Part shown: piece by piece, positions 54,340 to 64,000 of the stretch
How the letters are laid out: every line of letters begins with the position of its first letter
Position numbering within the stretch: position 1 is the first letter of the stretch
Assembly (NCBI GenBank): GCA_011109175.1
Contig: RDEW01000044.1
Coordinates: 354,280 to 418,279 of the forward strand
Source: Dicyema japonicum
Lineage: Eukaryota > Dicyemida > Rhombozoa > Dicyemidae
Direction: 5' to 3'
DNA length: 64,000 nt
Program-made: the position numbers and the translations under genes
Notes under the pieces: generated by a model
The model's database searches: none
Told to the model about the DNA's origin: nothing
Seen by the model: only the letters and a program-made list of their open reading frames with translations

Positions 54340-54480
54340 TGGCTCTAAGAAGGTAAAGAGCAGATCGGAATCTTCTAACCAAGTAGGTATCGCCCTAGGA
54401 ATCGAACCCACAGATAATCGCGACTTAAAAACAACACTCCACCATAGTACAAGTCGTTACTTTTTTGTTAACCACAGTTT
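54340..54480 (-). repeat. SINE G head region
   Basis: On the minus strand, tatggtggagtgttgttttt (A-box-like) and gtgggttcgattcc (B box) precede gcgatacctacttggttaga, which recurs at 56050 and 56700. Confidence 0.65.
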
Positions 54481-54730
54481 CCATTTTGAAGAACTTAGAG
54501 GTACATAGAAGAAATTAATCAACACTACTTCCAATCATTAAACTGTACTCAGGAGAAGCTCTCTACAATGACACTAATCAAATTTGGAATCAGCATTTTC
54601 CTTATTAAAATCTGATTCTTTGAAAAATTCTAAATGAAGTCCACTTCCTCAATTCGTTATTCAAATTACAATAATTTTGATGTGGTTACGTACCTCTATT
54701 CACGAAATGTCTACTTAGCTTTATGGTGGA

Positions 54731-55003
54731 TCAAAGCCTTGTCTTCATATTCCTCTGAGTGTGGCAGAGGTGACGACTAGGGAGAGATGAAACGTCAAGT
54801 TCTTGACAACGAAAGTGTCTAATGCACATATGATTGGAATATGAATCTCGTCCAGCCCAAAAAGAAAAATAATTTTGAGGAACATTTGTCAGAAGTTGAA
54901 TGGTAAGTCCTACTGTTGTGGACATTACTTCATCATACATAGAGGAGTTTTCAGAATGGTAATCTTCACCAGTGGATTTTGACAAGGAATGGTAGGTCCT
55001 CAC
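54731..55003 (-). CDS. Unrecognised 90-aa open frame
   Basis: Minus-strand frame with HSLSKSTGEDYHSENSSMYD, then VGLTIQLLTNVPQNYFSFWA and CIRHFRCQELDVSSLPSRHL. It is open further upstream to about 55025 but the apparent start is GTG, so this would be an exon rather than a complete gene. No family is recognised. Confidence 0.35.
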   Translation of the reverse strand: MRTYHSLSKSTGEDYHSENSSMYDEVMSTTVGLTIQLLTNVPQNYFSFWAGRDSYSNHMCIRHFRCQELDVSSLPSRHLCHTQRNMKTRL

Positions 55004-55140
55004 AGGTTCGATAGGTTTGACGAGAATTCACTCTTCGTTGAAAAAACTGCAAGCTTATTATAGCTTAAAGTCAATAATTTTTAAGGTAAACAAATAAAAG
55101 ATGATTTTTTGATGAAATAAAACGAATTGCTTCAAAACAT

Positions 55141-55330
55141 CAAAATTAATTTTAATCAACGCAGTTTGAATGGCAAAGCTATTTTCCCTGATAATAGCTA
55201 TCGAGATAGGCTCTCGAGGCAATCCAGTTTCACGTAGATCCTTGCTGACCCTTTGGATCATTGGCCCATCGATGGACTAGGTCGTCTGCTGACCCCTTAA
55301 CAAAAAAGGACAATCAAATAATCCTCCAAA
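55141..55330 (-). pseudogene. Diverged LINE A 3'-end fragment
   Basis: Codons MIQRVSKDLRETGLPREPIS and IAIIRENSFAIQ align with the LINE A C-terminus (MIQAVTKDPRETGWFRERIS). More diverged than the copies at 10.8 and 28.3 kb. Confidence 0.7.
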
Positions 55331-55929
55331 GATAATTTACTATGTATTATACAGGGAGAAAATTCACTGATGCTAGTTGACTGAATCAAAAGATACTTTG
55401 ACCTGATTGCAGATTAGTATTCTTGTAGATAATATCAGTAGATTATACATCATCCAAAATTACGCTAAAACTGTGTTTACAAACTTTGGTTGATTTATTT
55501 AATTAGCCAAAATATACTGAGAGGTGATTAAGTATAATCTAGGTATATGCTGTCTCCCAGGAAATATAGTGAGAAAAAATTATTATGTCTGCCATGAGAA
55601 CCACTTTTCTGAAAAATAGTGTAAACTCTTCCAGTCGCACTAAATGATGACTCAAAAACAATGAAAAGGGAGCTGAAAACCGCAGACGACCTAGACCCTA
55701 TAAAGTCAGATCAAATATAGTACTTCGCACGCTCCCAGCTCAGAGAGGTCTGCATTTAAACTGGGGTTTTATCAAAAGTGCAGAATTTACCATCATGAAC
55801 TCTGGGAGCCTCAACAAAGATTGGCTAAGAGATGTGTATTAATCTAAGAAAATATATGTGACCCCTGTTTCCATGATAACTAAGTGATCCCAATTCTCAC
55901 TCATCCATTCAATGATAACATCCATCCAA
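55331..55929. other. No supported gene
   Basis: Nothing recognised on either strand. Confidence 0.5.
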
Positions 55930-56120
55930 TCAATAATTGTGGGAACCTCTCCAGTGTAATAGGAAAGAATAAGTTACTGGTGGTAGCCTTTGACAGTCGG
56001 ATCGCATGACGCCTCTCAGGGATTAAAAAACAGAAAAAAATTCTTCGACAAAATAGGTAGCGTTGTAAGAATCGAACCCAGAGCCAATCGCAACAAAAGC
56101 CATAGGCCTAGCGTTTACTT
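55930..56120 (-). repeat. SINE G copy
   Basis: Contains gtgggaacctctccagtgta, cggatcgcatgacgcctc and the reversed tRNA-like head gtaagaatcgaacccagagc. Confidence 0.65.
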
Positions 56121-57076
56121 TGTTAACAAGGGCCTGGACTCCTTACTAGAGTACATCTTCAACAATTCAAAATCCACAGTAAACTAGAACTACATAAGCA
56201 GGTCACAACCTCATGTACAAAGGCCACTATTCTTCTCCATACAACCACCCCTTTGGTCTCAATAATTTCTACTGATCCTCCTTTTAACTTTGCGTCAGAG
56301 CTCATCTGAAAACAAACCTTTCAAAAAATATCGAAATTAGTCGAAGTATTAATATTTGTTATCCTATTCGTTCGAATTGTCCGAGTTTTCTCAGTTTGAG
56401 TTCCTCTGCACAAAAGAAGAGGAACATGAGGTTACTCAAAGGGTATGAAGCTGTTTTACTTTTTAATAATACCAAATATACCCGAAATAGGTTTCATGGG
56501 GTTGCTCCTATCGGATTGGGACGTATGTTTTCCAGCATCGTGTCCTCTCAAATATTTACTATAATAAGAACCCCTCACTGAAGTATTGAAGAGAGGGATC
56601 ATTTTGGATCCGACTAGGTAGTTGGTGGGTCATGCATAAGTGGAACTATGACACATCTAGAGATCGAAGAAGGCAAAGAGCAGAAAAGAAATCCTTGACC
56701 AAATAGGTAGTAATATATGAATCGATGCGACAACATCAACGTCGAACACTAGACTAGAACCGGCAAATTTATTATTTATTATTTATAATTCTAAATGTAA
56801 TAATTAAAGTACTAATTAAATACTAAATATAATAATTACATATTTTTGCTAATAAAATAATTATACTAGCAAGATTTCCTATAATTGGCCAAATCTTAAA
56901 AGCATCCGCTTGGTCATAATTCAGATCATCCCTTCCCTAAGATATAGAAGAAACTATTTCTTCAATGGAAATTAATTAAATTTAAATTTAAGAACAAAAC
57001 CACACCGTCAAAACTAAAAAGAAAAAATTCAGCTTATCCCGGCCTCCCTCACAGTCTTCCCACCTTATCCTGGTGT
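56121..57076. other. SINE G remnant and AT-rich sequence
   Basis: A partial SINE G (gaaggcaaagagcagaaaag; accaaataggtagtaatat) lies at about 56640-56760. A 61-codon plus-strand frame at 56396-56581 (GVAPIGLGRMFSSIVSS) is unrecognised. Confidence 0.45.
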
Positions 57077-57370
57077 TCAGACTGTATTCCGAACATCTAC
57101 AATAAGGATGGAGTTAAAGCGCACGAATCCTTCCCAGAAAATTGCTCCAGTGGTATTAATTATAGTTTGGAAGCTTCTGGGGAGGATTTCTTTGCAAAAA
57201 TCCAGGATTCTAAAACAAACTGTATGAGAATTCAAACATGGGAAGTGGGATAACTTAATTGGATGACAACCTTTTCCCTTTGAGTTTCTCCAAATTAATA
57301 AATTAAATAAATTGAAATATTTTATACAAAAAAGTTGAAAAAAAGCAGGGATCAAGATTGTTCTGCGCAA
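57077..57370 (-). CDS. Unrecognised 97-aa open frame
   Basis: MRRTILIPAFFQLFCIKYFN, then CFRILDFCKEILPRSFQTII and GFVRFNSILIVDVRNTV. The N-terminal third is hydrophobic. No homolog in the window and no splice evidence; it may be chance or an old LINE piece. Confidence 0.25.
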   Translation of the reverse strand: MRRTILIPAFFQLFCIKYFNLFNLLIWRNSKGKGCHPIKLSHFPCLNSHTVCFRILDFCKEILPRSFQTIINTTGAIFWEGFVRFNSILIVDVRNTV

Positions 57371-58210
57371 GTGACTTTACGAGATTCTAGATAAGGTGAA
57401 ATGAAATTTAATGATTAGGTTGCAGGAGGAAGTCTCTTAATTTGCTTATAAAAATAGAGACACAGCATGATTTAGTCGGCGATGTTCCTCTGTTACAGAA
57501 TGACACAGCTCTTAATGTCTTCGTCTCCTAAAGGTGGATACAAGATGTCTTTCCCTTAATAGTCTGAGTGGTACTCTAATTTTCGAAATAATGAATAATG
57601 TGCCAATATCTGGATTCGAATTCACGTTTACTAAAAATGATAAAATTGCTTGATGAAGAAATGAAATCTGTTGATTCAAATCAACAGAATTGCCGCGGAC
57701 GTTGTTATTCCAAAAGCTGAGAGACCATCCATCTTATTTAAGGGGTTTTTGAGTTGGATATATCAAATAGCGTATATCAAGTTCTAAGGTCAGAGTAAGA
57801 CACGTCCTTTCCCAACATCACGTCTATTTATATCCGTAGTTGTTGAGACCTACCTGAAAGTATGTAAGAGGGAACTCCTTTTTGGATGCAGGTCAGGCAG
57901 GGGGTCTACTGAGACAGCTGGATCACACAGAAAACATAGAGTAGCAGCAAGTACTTTGATCAGTTAGTTGGTGGTGTGAGAATAAAACGTTCAACAAATC
58001 GCGATATATCACTAATCACTATTTGCCAATGGTTTAATATCGAACTCCTAGGTTTATGATTCGGAAAAATAGTGAAAAAACAATATATGCCTTGCTTTAC
58101 AAAAAAGCTAAACTTTAAAATATTTTTATTAGATGAATCGAGTGTTAAAATTATTCCCATACACAAGGGATTTCTAGTAATTTAGGTCTGCGATGATTAC
58201 GTCTCTCCGT
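57371..58210. other. SINE G remnant, otherwise no supported gene
   Basis: Copy traces at about 57850-57935 (gatgcaggtcaggca; gacagctggatcacac). Overlapping short frames near 57590-57710 are ambiguous. Confidence 0.45.
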
Positions 58211-58432
58211 TTATACGCACCGTCCGTCGCTACTAGTGATGAATGATTTGTAAGTGCTCATCTGCAAGTGCGAGTAAATACACGTGCCTGTATCTGAACC
58301 AGCATAAGGATTATGTCTTGTACTACAAAGAGAATAAGTAGTAGTTTGTTTGTGAGCAAACCACACACAGTACAATGCTTTGAGCACATGTGAGTGCTGC
58401 AGCTTGAATACCGTTTTTCTTAACTTTGTCAT
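58211..58432 (-). CDS. Unrecognised 73-aa open frame
   Basis: Begins with a basic MTKLRKTVFKLQHSHVLKAL and continues with Cys- and Thr-containing sequence to a stop at 58211. No family is recognised; weak support. Confidence 0.25.
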   Translation of the reverse strand: MTKLRKTVFKLQHSHVLKALYCVWFAHKQTTTYSLCSTRHNPYAGSDTGTCIYSHLQMSTYKSFITSSDGRCV

Positions 58433-60299
58433 TTTTTGTGGGTGCGATCGAGGTGCATGAAAACTATGAATCTTATTGAGGCAACTATGCTTTATGGAGA
58501 CATTTAAATAATGGGAAGATCAAGTCAGAGAGTAAATGCCTTATATACGAAGTTTTTTTTGACTTTTATTTATCAATCTGTTGAGTTCATCGTCCAATAA
58601 ACGATGACTTCTCAGAAATAGTCACATACGCTATTCATTTAAGAAAGGAACATCATAGGATTTATTCTCATTCAATTTACCTGAACAAACGAGAAGAAAA
58701 TATTAATAAAATGAAACTGACTCATTCAAGAACTTGTCAATCTTAAAATCAATTAAGAATTTTGAAAGTTAACATATTCGGTTCTAATCCATTAAAATAA
58801 TAATTTTTATTAAATAAATAAAACAAATTAATTAAAAATAAATTTTATAATAAAGCGCTTCGTTATGTGGTTTCCCATCCAACCCCAACTAAAGAGGAAA
58901 TCTCATTATTGATTTCTTTCAGTTCCCCTTATTTTGCTGTTGTGTGCTAGACTATTATAGAATCTAGTTTCGCGTTGAGATGTTGACTGATGAAGGATTC
59001 ACTAGTCAAACCAAAGTATCTTAGATGCGTGGAACTTTTAGTCAGAAATTACAGCACGAGATTGATCTAGGGGTCAATATTCAATTTGGTCTGCACTCGT
59101 TAAATAATAATAATAACGTTTAGATAAAATTTTAATAATAATAACGTCTAGCCTTTTTGGTGAAGGAAAACAAAAGTCAAGATGTATGGTTTATTTTTAG
59201 AACCGGCCGTGTCAAAAAGACTTCGTCAGGGACCATTGAATGAAGGTCACTAACTTCGCTGCATCGGATAGCTCATCATGATGGGGAAATGGGATACGTA
59301 AGTGAAGGGTTGGCTCAATTAGCAGTTTCTGACAAATTGTGAAGGGACTGAGTTTCATTTCACTGCAGTCACTCACGTTTGGTTTCAGATTTGTTTGAAA
59401 AAAAATTCGTAGGAACAACATTCAAGACTTCAGAGGTAACATAACTATAGGAACAAATTTACACCAAGGAAAATTTAGCTACCTATTAGCAGTTCAATGT
59501 CTCGGCATTCCCAGCTGCTGAACAGGCATTTGCATCACCCTAAGATTAATCTGATGAGTGCACTAAGATTATAGAAGGTTGAAATCCATCCGGTCTTTGA
59601 ATTCCATACAAAAAAGTACATCAAGTCTGTCATCTCGTGTACATTCTCATCAAGGACCCTTTCATCTGTCCACAAAGAAATGAACTCTTAATGTGACAAA
59701 ACAGTGAACGTCTCGAGTTAAATGTTCAGAACCCTCATCTCTTGAGGCCTTAATTAGGAGGAATCCGAGTTTATCAAAAAATGTACTCGGATGACAAGAA
59801 AAAGTGAATAAAGCATATTTAAAAGGATTTCTTTTTATACAACCAAACACCTCACTCATCCACAGGTAAATAGGTGCTTTTTAGGGATTCGGGGATTCAA
59901 TACTATTGTGGAAAATATTGAAGTGACGGAGCCAGACGGAAACTTTAAGTAAAGGTGTTCTGTCTTTGATTTTACAAAAACTGATTTCGAATTTAATTTT
60001 CTGAAAGTCGATTTAAATACCCTTTATTTTATTATAAAAGAATGAATAGGAAAGATTGGAGTGCATCGATCAAAATATGAATTAGACTCTAGCGATATTG
60101 AATTCAATTTATAATTACTTAAAGGTTCGTATTAAAAAGATTTTGGTAGAAATACTAATTCAGATTTCTGATTGAATGTTGTAATTTTAGTTAAAATCTT
60201 TGATTTTTTAAAATCATAAAGTAGTAAAAATCCACTCAAAAAATTATAGCGGATTAATTATCAAAAACTTTATTAAACCGACAATAAAATAGTTAATAT
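58433..60299. other. No supported gene
   Basis: AT-rich with short frames at 59212-59421 and 59662-59859 (minus strand) that have no motif. A short tandem of taataataacgt units lies near 59110-59150. Confidence 0.45.
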
Positions 60300-60990
60300 T
60301 TAATAATCTAACCTTCGCATCCTCCTCGATTTCTGGTTGCTGAAACAACTCCGAGAGCGCCTTGTCCAATTGAACCCTCTCCAATATGCGATTTCCGGGC
60401 TCTGATCTTATACTCCAGCGTCAGGCTGTCTGGGTCCGCTTTAATACAATTGACTGTTGATAGGTCTGGAGCTAACTATCTATCCCTAACTGTTTCAGAT
60501 AACCCTTGTGGTAATTTGTTGCATTTCCTTCCTAAGTCATTACTATTGGACTAACGAGGACCTTGCAATCAAGTATCTGCCCCATCTCGATTGCAAGCAA
60601 GTCATAGTACCTTTTTTTCTTTACCTCCACAGTCTGCAAACGATCTTGCGAAGAAATTCCAACTTCATGATAAGGATTTGCCAGTTTACTTTATCTTGTA
60701 CCACAATGTCTGGCTTGTTGTGCTTGACTAGCACCAAGGTACAGATAACACTGTCTACATTGATTTGACCATGGTGTTCTCTACTACAGATTGTATTTAT
60801 GAGTCCTCAACTTTCTGGTGTGACGGATACACACTTATTCCATAGTAAAAGATACCTAGCTACTGGATATTTCTCCACACATGCAGAGCATAGATCCGTA
60901 CCGATAGACTAAATGATAAACCGACATGCACCTTGACTAACAATGGGAACGTGTATTTACTGATCGACCCAAAAAATATACGGTCTTGCA
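60300..60990 (-). pseudogene. R-family LINE C-terminal domain remnant
   Basis: Minus-strand frames contain CVSVTPES, INTICSREHHGQINVDSVIC and NKPDIVVQDKVNWQILIMKL. The 'N.PDI(V/I)V.D......L(I)(E/D)' pattern is typical of the C-terminal region of RT-bearing LINEs of this type and looks like a PD-(D/E)xK nuclease core. Stops follow. The RT part is not in the window here. Confidence 0.5.
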
Positions 60991-61175
60991 TATACGTGAC
61001 AACGCATCTGATCTATGTTAGTTGTCACCGTATTTTAGTCATATGTAAGTTGTTCAATGCTGTGAGGAGGACCTTATAAAAAGCTTTCTTGTTGATCTTT
61101 TCAAACAAATTATTACTGTGTAATTCGATCAACGTCTTGATATTGACAAACCAATCATCATCTATATTATAGAAA

Positions 61176-61338
61176 ATGAAAGAGAGTTATCCAAAATTGT
61201 GGACAGATATTGAATGCGGATTTAGCATTCTACATCGAATTGTAAATAAAGAACGAAACAGATTGGATGTGTCCATTAGAGGAGATATTCGTTTAAAAAT
61301 AACACAAATAGAGCCAAATATCGAATCTTTGGTCTAAA
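61176..61338 (+). pseudogene. hAT transposase C-terminal dimerisation fragment
   Basis: KESYPKLWTDIECGFSILHR, then KERNRLDV, LKITQIEPNIESLV and stop. This is the 'CE.GFS....I..K.RNRL.....L.+.....PNI..L' hAT dimerisation signature. The element's 3' terminal repeat (ggctgagaacccctg) is at 61579-61593. Confidence 0.75.
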
Positions 61339-62075
61339 ACATCAGTCAAATGGATCCCATTGGTACTTAATTCTCTTTTATTATAGATTTATGCTAAAAT
61401 ACCATCTTAACATCGAGTATATACTTTTTTACTTGATTATTAAAAATGAAGTCATTTTAGATAGTTAACTAATTTTACATAGAATTGTATGTTCTAAATA
61501 AAAAAGTTTTAAGTGGTCGATTAAATATTAGGGAGTCGAAAAAAAAGTCAAGAAGTTGATGAGTAAAAAAAGGCTGAGAACCCCTGATCTATACATACTT
61601 AGAGAGAAAAAAGGCCTAATAGTGCCAAGGTGAGTTGCCCGTGTTTTCTCGGTCTTTATTATGCATATTTCCAAAATAAAATGAAGTCTAAATAAAATAA
61701 TAATTTAATTAAAAATATAATAAAATACTGGGCTGTCTTGTAGTTTGTATGTATAGTCAATCACGCATTTGTAAATTTTCTTGAGAATAATTATTTTAGA
61801 ACTAAAAAAGATAATCTAAAGAATGTCAATTTTTATACAGATACGAAAAAATTCCCAAGAAAGATCTTCTGTCACCATCGATTTGAACTTACTATTAAAG
61901 ATGTACATCAAAAAAATGTATGTCAATACAACAGAATATCTAAAAAATATAGACACAAACAACCAACAACAAAAATGTGCAACAACATGCCAAATAATAT
62001 CAATTGTATTAAAAGGTTCGCCATTCTATTAAACAGTTTTTAAAAATAAATAACTATTAAATTAATATAAATTAG
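61339..62075. other. hAT 3' end, then AT-rich sequence
   Basis: The hAT element ends at about 61593. A 69-codon plus-strand frame at 61823-62032 is low-complexity and unrecognised. Confidence 0.5.
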
Positions 62076-62358
62076 TTAAAATTTAACTTTAATTAATAAA
62101 TCTACAATAATTTTTATCGGTTGAGTTTTGCAATAGCGGTTGAGCATTTGAAGGGCCGACTTCTCACTTGTTAGTAAAGCTAAGCTAACTAGACTAATAG
62201 ATTTATAAATTATTTTGTACCTTTGATCTATTATATCTTATCAGTTGGACTATTTTAATCCCATTTTTTAATTTATTAATTTGATATGCAAAGTCGTTAA
62301 TCACATTTTTAACCTTTTCTGGGTTGGGGCAGTCATCATCATTTTCAAGATTAGACAT
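62076..62358 (-). CDS. Unrecognised small gene, probably spliced
   Basis: The minus-strand ATG at 62358 opens MSNLENDDDCPNPEKVKNVI and NDFAYQINKLKNGIKI. Unspliced it stops at 62203. A 23-nt GT...AG segment after KNGIKI and a 41-nt one 7 nt later would connect in phase to LLTSEKSALQMLNRYCKTQP and IKIIVDLLIKVKF, stopping at 62076. Both coding blocks look convincing; the 7-nt exon between them makes the exact join doubtful. No family is recognised. Confidence 0.35.
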
Positions 62359-62609
62359 ATTCCCCACAATCAAAATCTTTGTTGACGTCAGTAATGCTTA
62401 ATTTCACATGCATTACGGTTACGGTTGTAAATAAAGTCAGTTAAAGCAGTTATAATAACTTTTTATTATTTTGATTTAATAATAAAGATAATAAAGATCA
62501 CTTACGGTGTTAAACAGAATCAGATAGCTCATCGCGAAGATTAAAAATAATAGAAGAAGGTAGGTTGCTAATTGAGTGCATTTCCTTTCAAATCATCAAG
62601 GGAATTTAA

Positions 62610-62775
62610 TCTTTATAGACACACACTATATATAAGTAAAGAACAGTTAATTTTAATTAATCGTACCAAGAAAAATATCTTCACTTTTTTTTCTTGTGTG
62701 TGGGTCCTTTCTAGACATTCCAGTTCCGCAGTGAGTATCCACTGATGACGGCGTCACTCCAACAAGTCCGATCAT
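62610..62775 (-). repeat. SINE F partial copy
   Basis: Shares aagtaaagaacagtta, ttttcttgtgtgtg and ccactgatgacggcgtcact with the copies at 13145 and 49229. Confidence 0.7.
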
Positions 62776-63519
62776 CTCAACAAATTATATGATATCGACT
62801 AGAGTTTTTAATACTTGTAAGTGTGGATTTGTAGTCATCTTAATTCATAAAACGTACAGCTGAATAATAAAAACATCAAAGTAAAAATGATATTAAACCA
62901 ATATGTTCAAATGATGATAGTGATTATAATCAGGTGAAGTGTATACGCACAATAACAAAGATAATACTACTGAGGTCACTACTAAAGTGGATTTTGCAAT
63001 GAAGTAGCATGTGCCGCTCCCTTTGTGTTATGCCTAGAACCGTTAACCAGACTCATCAATTCCCAATTCGAACAAGTGACCATCATTTGTGAAGAAATTT
63101 ATTTTAGTATGAATCACCTATTTTTATTGATGACAAAACTGAAAATCTACGGTCATGAATGAATGTTTTGGTGTATTTTTGAGATAAATCAATATGAAAT
63201 TTATTTTCTCGTGATCAGACAAGTACAAGGAGCACCGTCCATGTCAATAAGCGAATAAAAAAAGCTCTATTTACAATTTGTTGAATTTGGTTGAGTGGAT
63301 GAAGTAAATCGCTTTAATGAGCGCATCTTCCTTAAGATCCTACGCAAATAACTCATAATTAAAAAATCAACTTAAAAGTCCTTAACTCAGTCCTCTTCAA
63401 GGCAATGATAACCTTATGATTATGTTAAATCTTCAACGTGTTTACAATATGTTAATAACACACTTCTAAGTAAGGCATTATATACTTCAAGACAATAATC
63501 GTTTTGGAGTGGATCGAAG
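62776..63519. other. No supported gene
   Basis: Nothing recognised on either strand. Confidence 0.45.
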
Positions 63520-63717
63520 ATGTTTCATTATTATGTCAACATACTGTTGATCATTTGCCAACTGAATTGCTTTAGTGTTAAATCAGAAATTGTGGTACAC
63601 GACAAAGTCATGTTGAATCTAGCAAGACACATCCGTTCTCTCCATAGTATGTTCGTTATGCCATCCGGCTCTATCACATTACCTCAGTCAGGACAGAAGG
63701 TTCCAAATGGCAAGTAA
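63520..63717 (+). CDS. Unrecognised 65-aa open frame with signal-like start
   Basis: MFHYYVNILLIICQLNCFSV is signal-peptide-like, followed by KSEIVVHDKVMLNLARHIRS and a Ser/Pro-rich end. Antisense frames over 63620-63720 give FCPD-stop-GNVIEPDG, resembling a broken zinc-binding CPDCG, so the region may instead be an old minus-strand transposon. Right of it, a plus frame (HGLYFSLADYQLQYIELGLR, 63850-63910) runs towards the window end. Confidence 0.3.
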   Translation: MFHYYVNILLIICQLNCFSVKSEIVVHDKVMLNLARHIRSLHSMFVMPSGSITLPQSGQKVPNGK

Positions 63718-64000
63718 ACCCGGCATTTTCGATAGCTCCACAAACCTACATCTGCATGACAGCGATGTAGTCCATTCCTGTCAACCATCCCACCGCATTG
63801 AGATCGGTGTTCCAACAGACGTCACGGCGTAGCCGAAGAAGAACTTCAACATGGACTGTATTTTAGTCTAGCAGACTACCAACTCCAATACATAGAGCTA
63901 GGACTCCGAATTCACCAAAATGCATTCAGACATGTAAACCTTCCAAGTTCATTTAGCTTTTTCAGAAAGGATTTCATCCCAGTCCTATTGAGTGGTAAAG

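Overview
This is an AT-rich, animal-type eukaryotic window (one 544-base assembly gap, a few single Ns) with sparse genes lying in a dense bed of transposon debris. Few long open frames are visible, but the recognisable host genes become coherent once very short GT...AG introns are removed. Three copies of a core-1 beta-1,3-galactosyltransferase (C1GalT) gene each carry introns of 22-25 nt at matching positions. A paired-like K50 homeobox gene carries introns of 23, 27 and 34 nt, the 27-nt one at the classical codon 46/47 site. A TIA-1-like RRM gene carries introns of 22 and 28 nt, and an unrecognised minus-strand gene has one of 23 nt. C1GalT and PRD-class homeobox genes are animal genes, and among animals introns of this size are reported for dicyemid mesozoans. 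A dicyemid or a similarly intron-compacted parasitic animal is therefore the best guess. It is an inference, not read from a marker gene.

Layout. 0-2 kb: remains of a non-LTR retrotransposon (here 'R family') and a second LINE fragment. 2-4.5 kb: short tandem repeats, C1GalT copy 1 and a 55-bp minisatellite. 5.7-10 kb: SINE, LINE-endonuclease, ISXO2-like, pogo/Tigger-like and hAT-type debris, then the gap and the 3' end of a 'LINE A'. 11-18.5 kb: SINEs, tandem duplications, LINE fragments and several unrecognised exon candidates. 19.3-19.9 kb: the homeobox gene, followed by a repeat with inverted arms that has itself been hit by a 'LINE C' 3' fragment. 21.2-22.8 kb: degenerate duplicate of the TIA-1-like RRM3 array. 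24.4-27.2 kb: three unrecognised spliced genes or gene parts. 28.3-40.3 kb: almost continuous retrotransposon and transposase wreckage (LINE A, RTE-type, Jockey/CR1-type, LINE B, integrases, hAT, ISXO2). 41.2-44.2 kb: TIA-1-like gene and its duplicated RRM3 units. 45.8-49.2 kb: the longest LINE B copy. 49.2-53.8 kb: SINE F, LINE C, C1GalT copies 2 and 3. 54-64 kb: SINEs, scattered LINE and hAT remains, and a few unrecognised small open frames.

The host genes do not form an obvious pathway. The C1GalT copies would act in the Golgi on mucin-type O-glycans, the homeobox protein in the nucleus and the RRM protein on RNA. What unifies the window is genome architecture: 22-34 nt introns, segmental duplication of gene-bearing blocks, and many 5'-truncated LINE and SINE insertions, some with intact target-site duplications.
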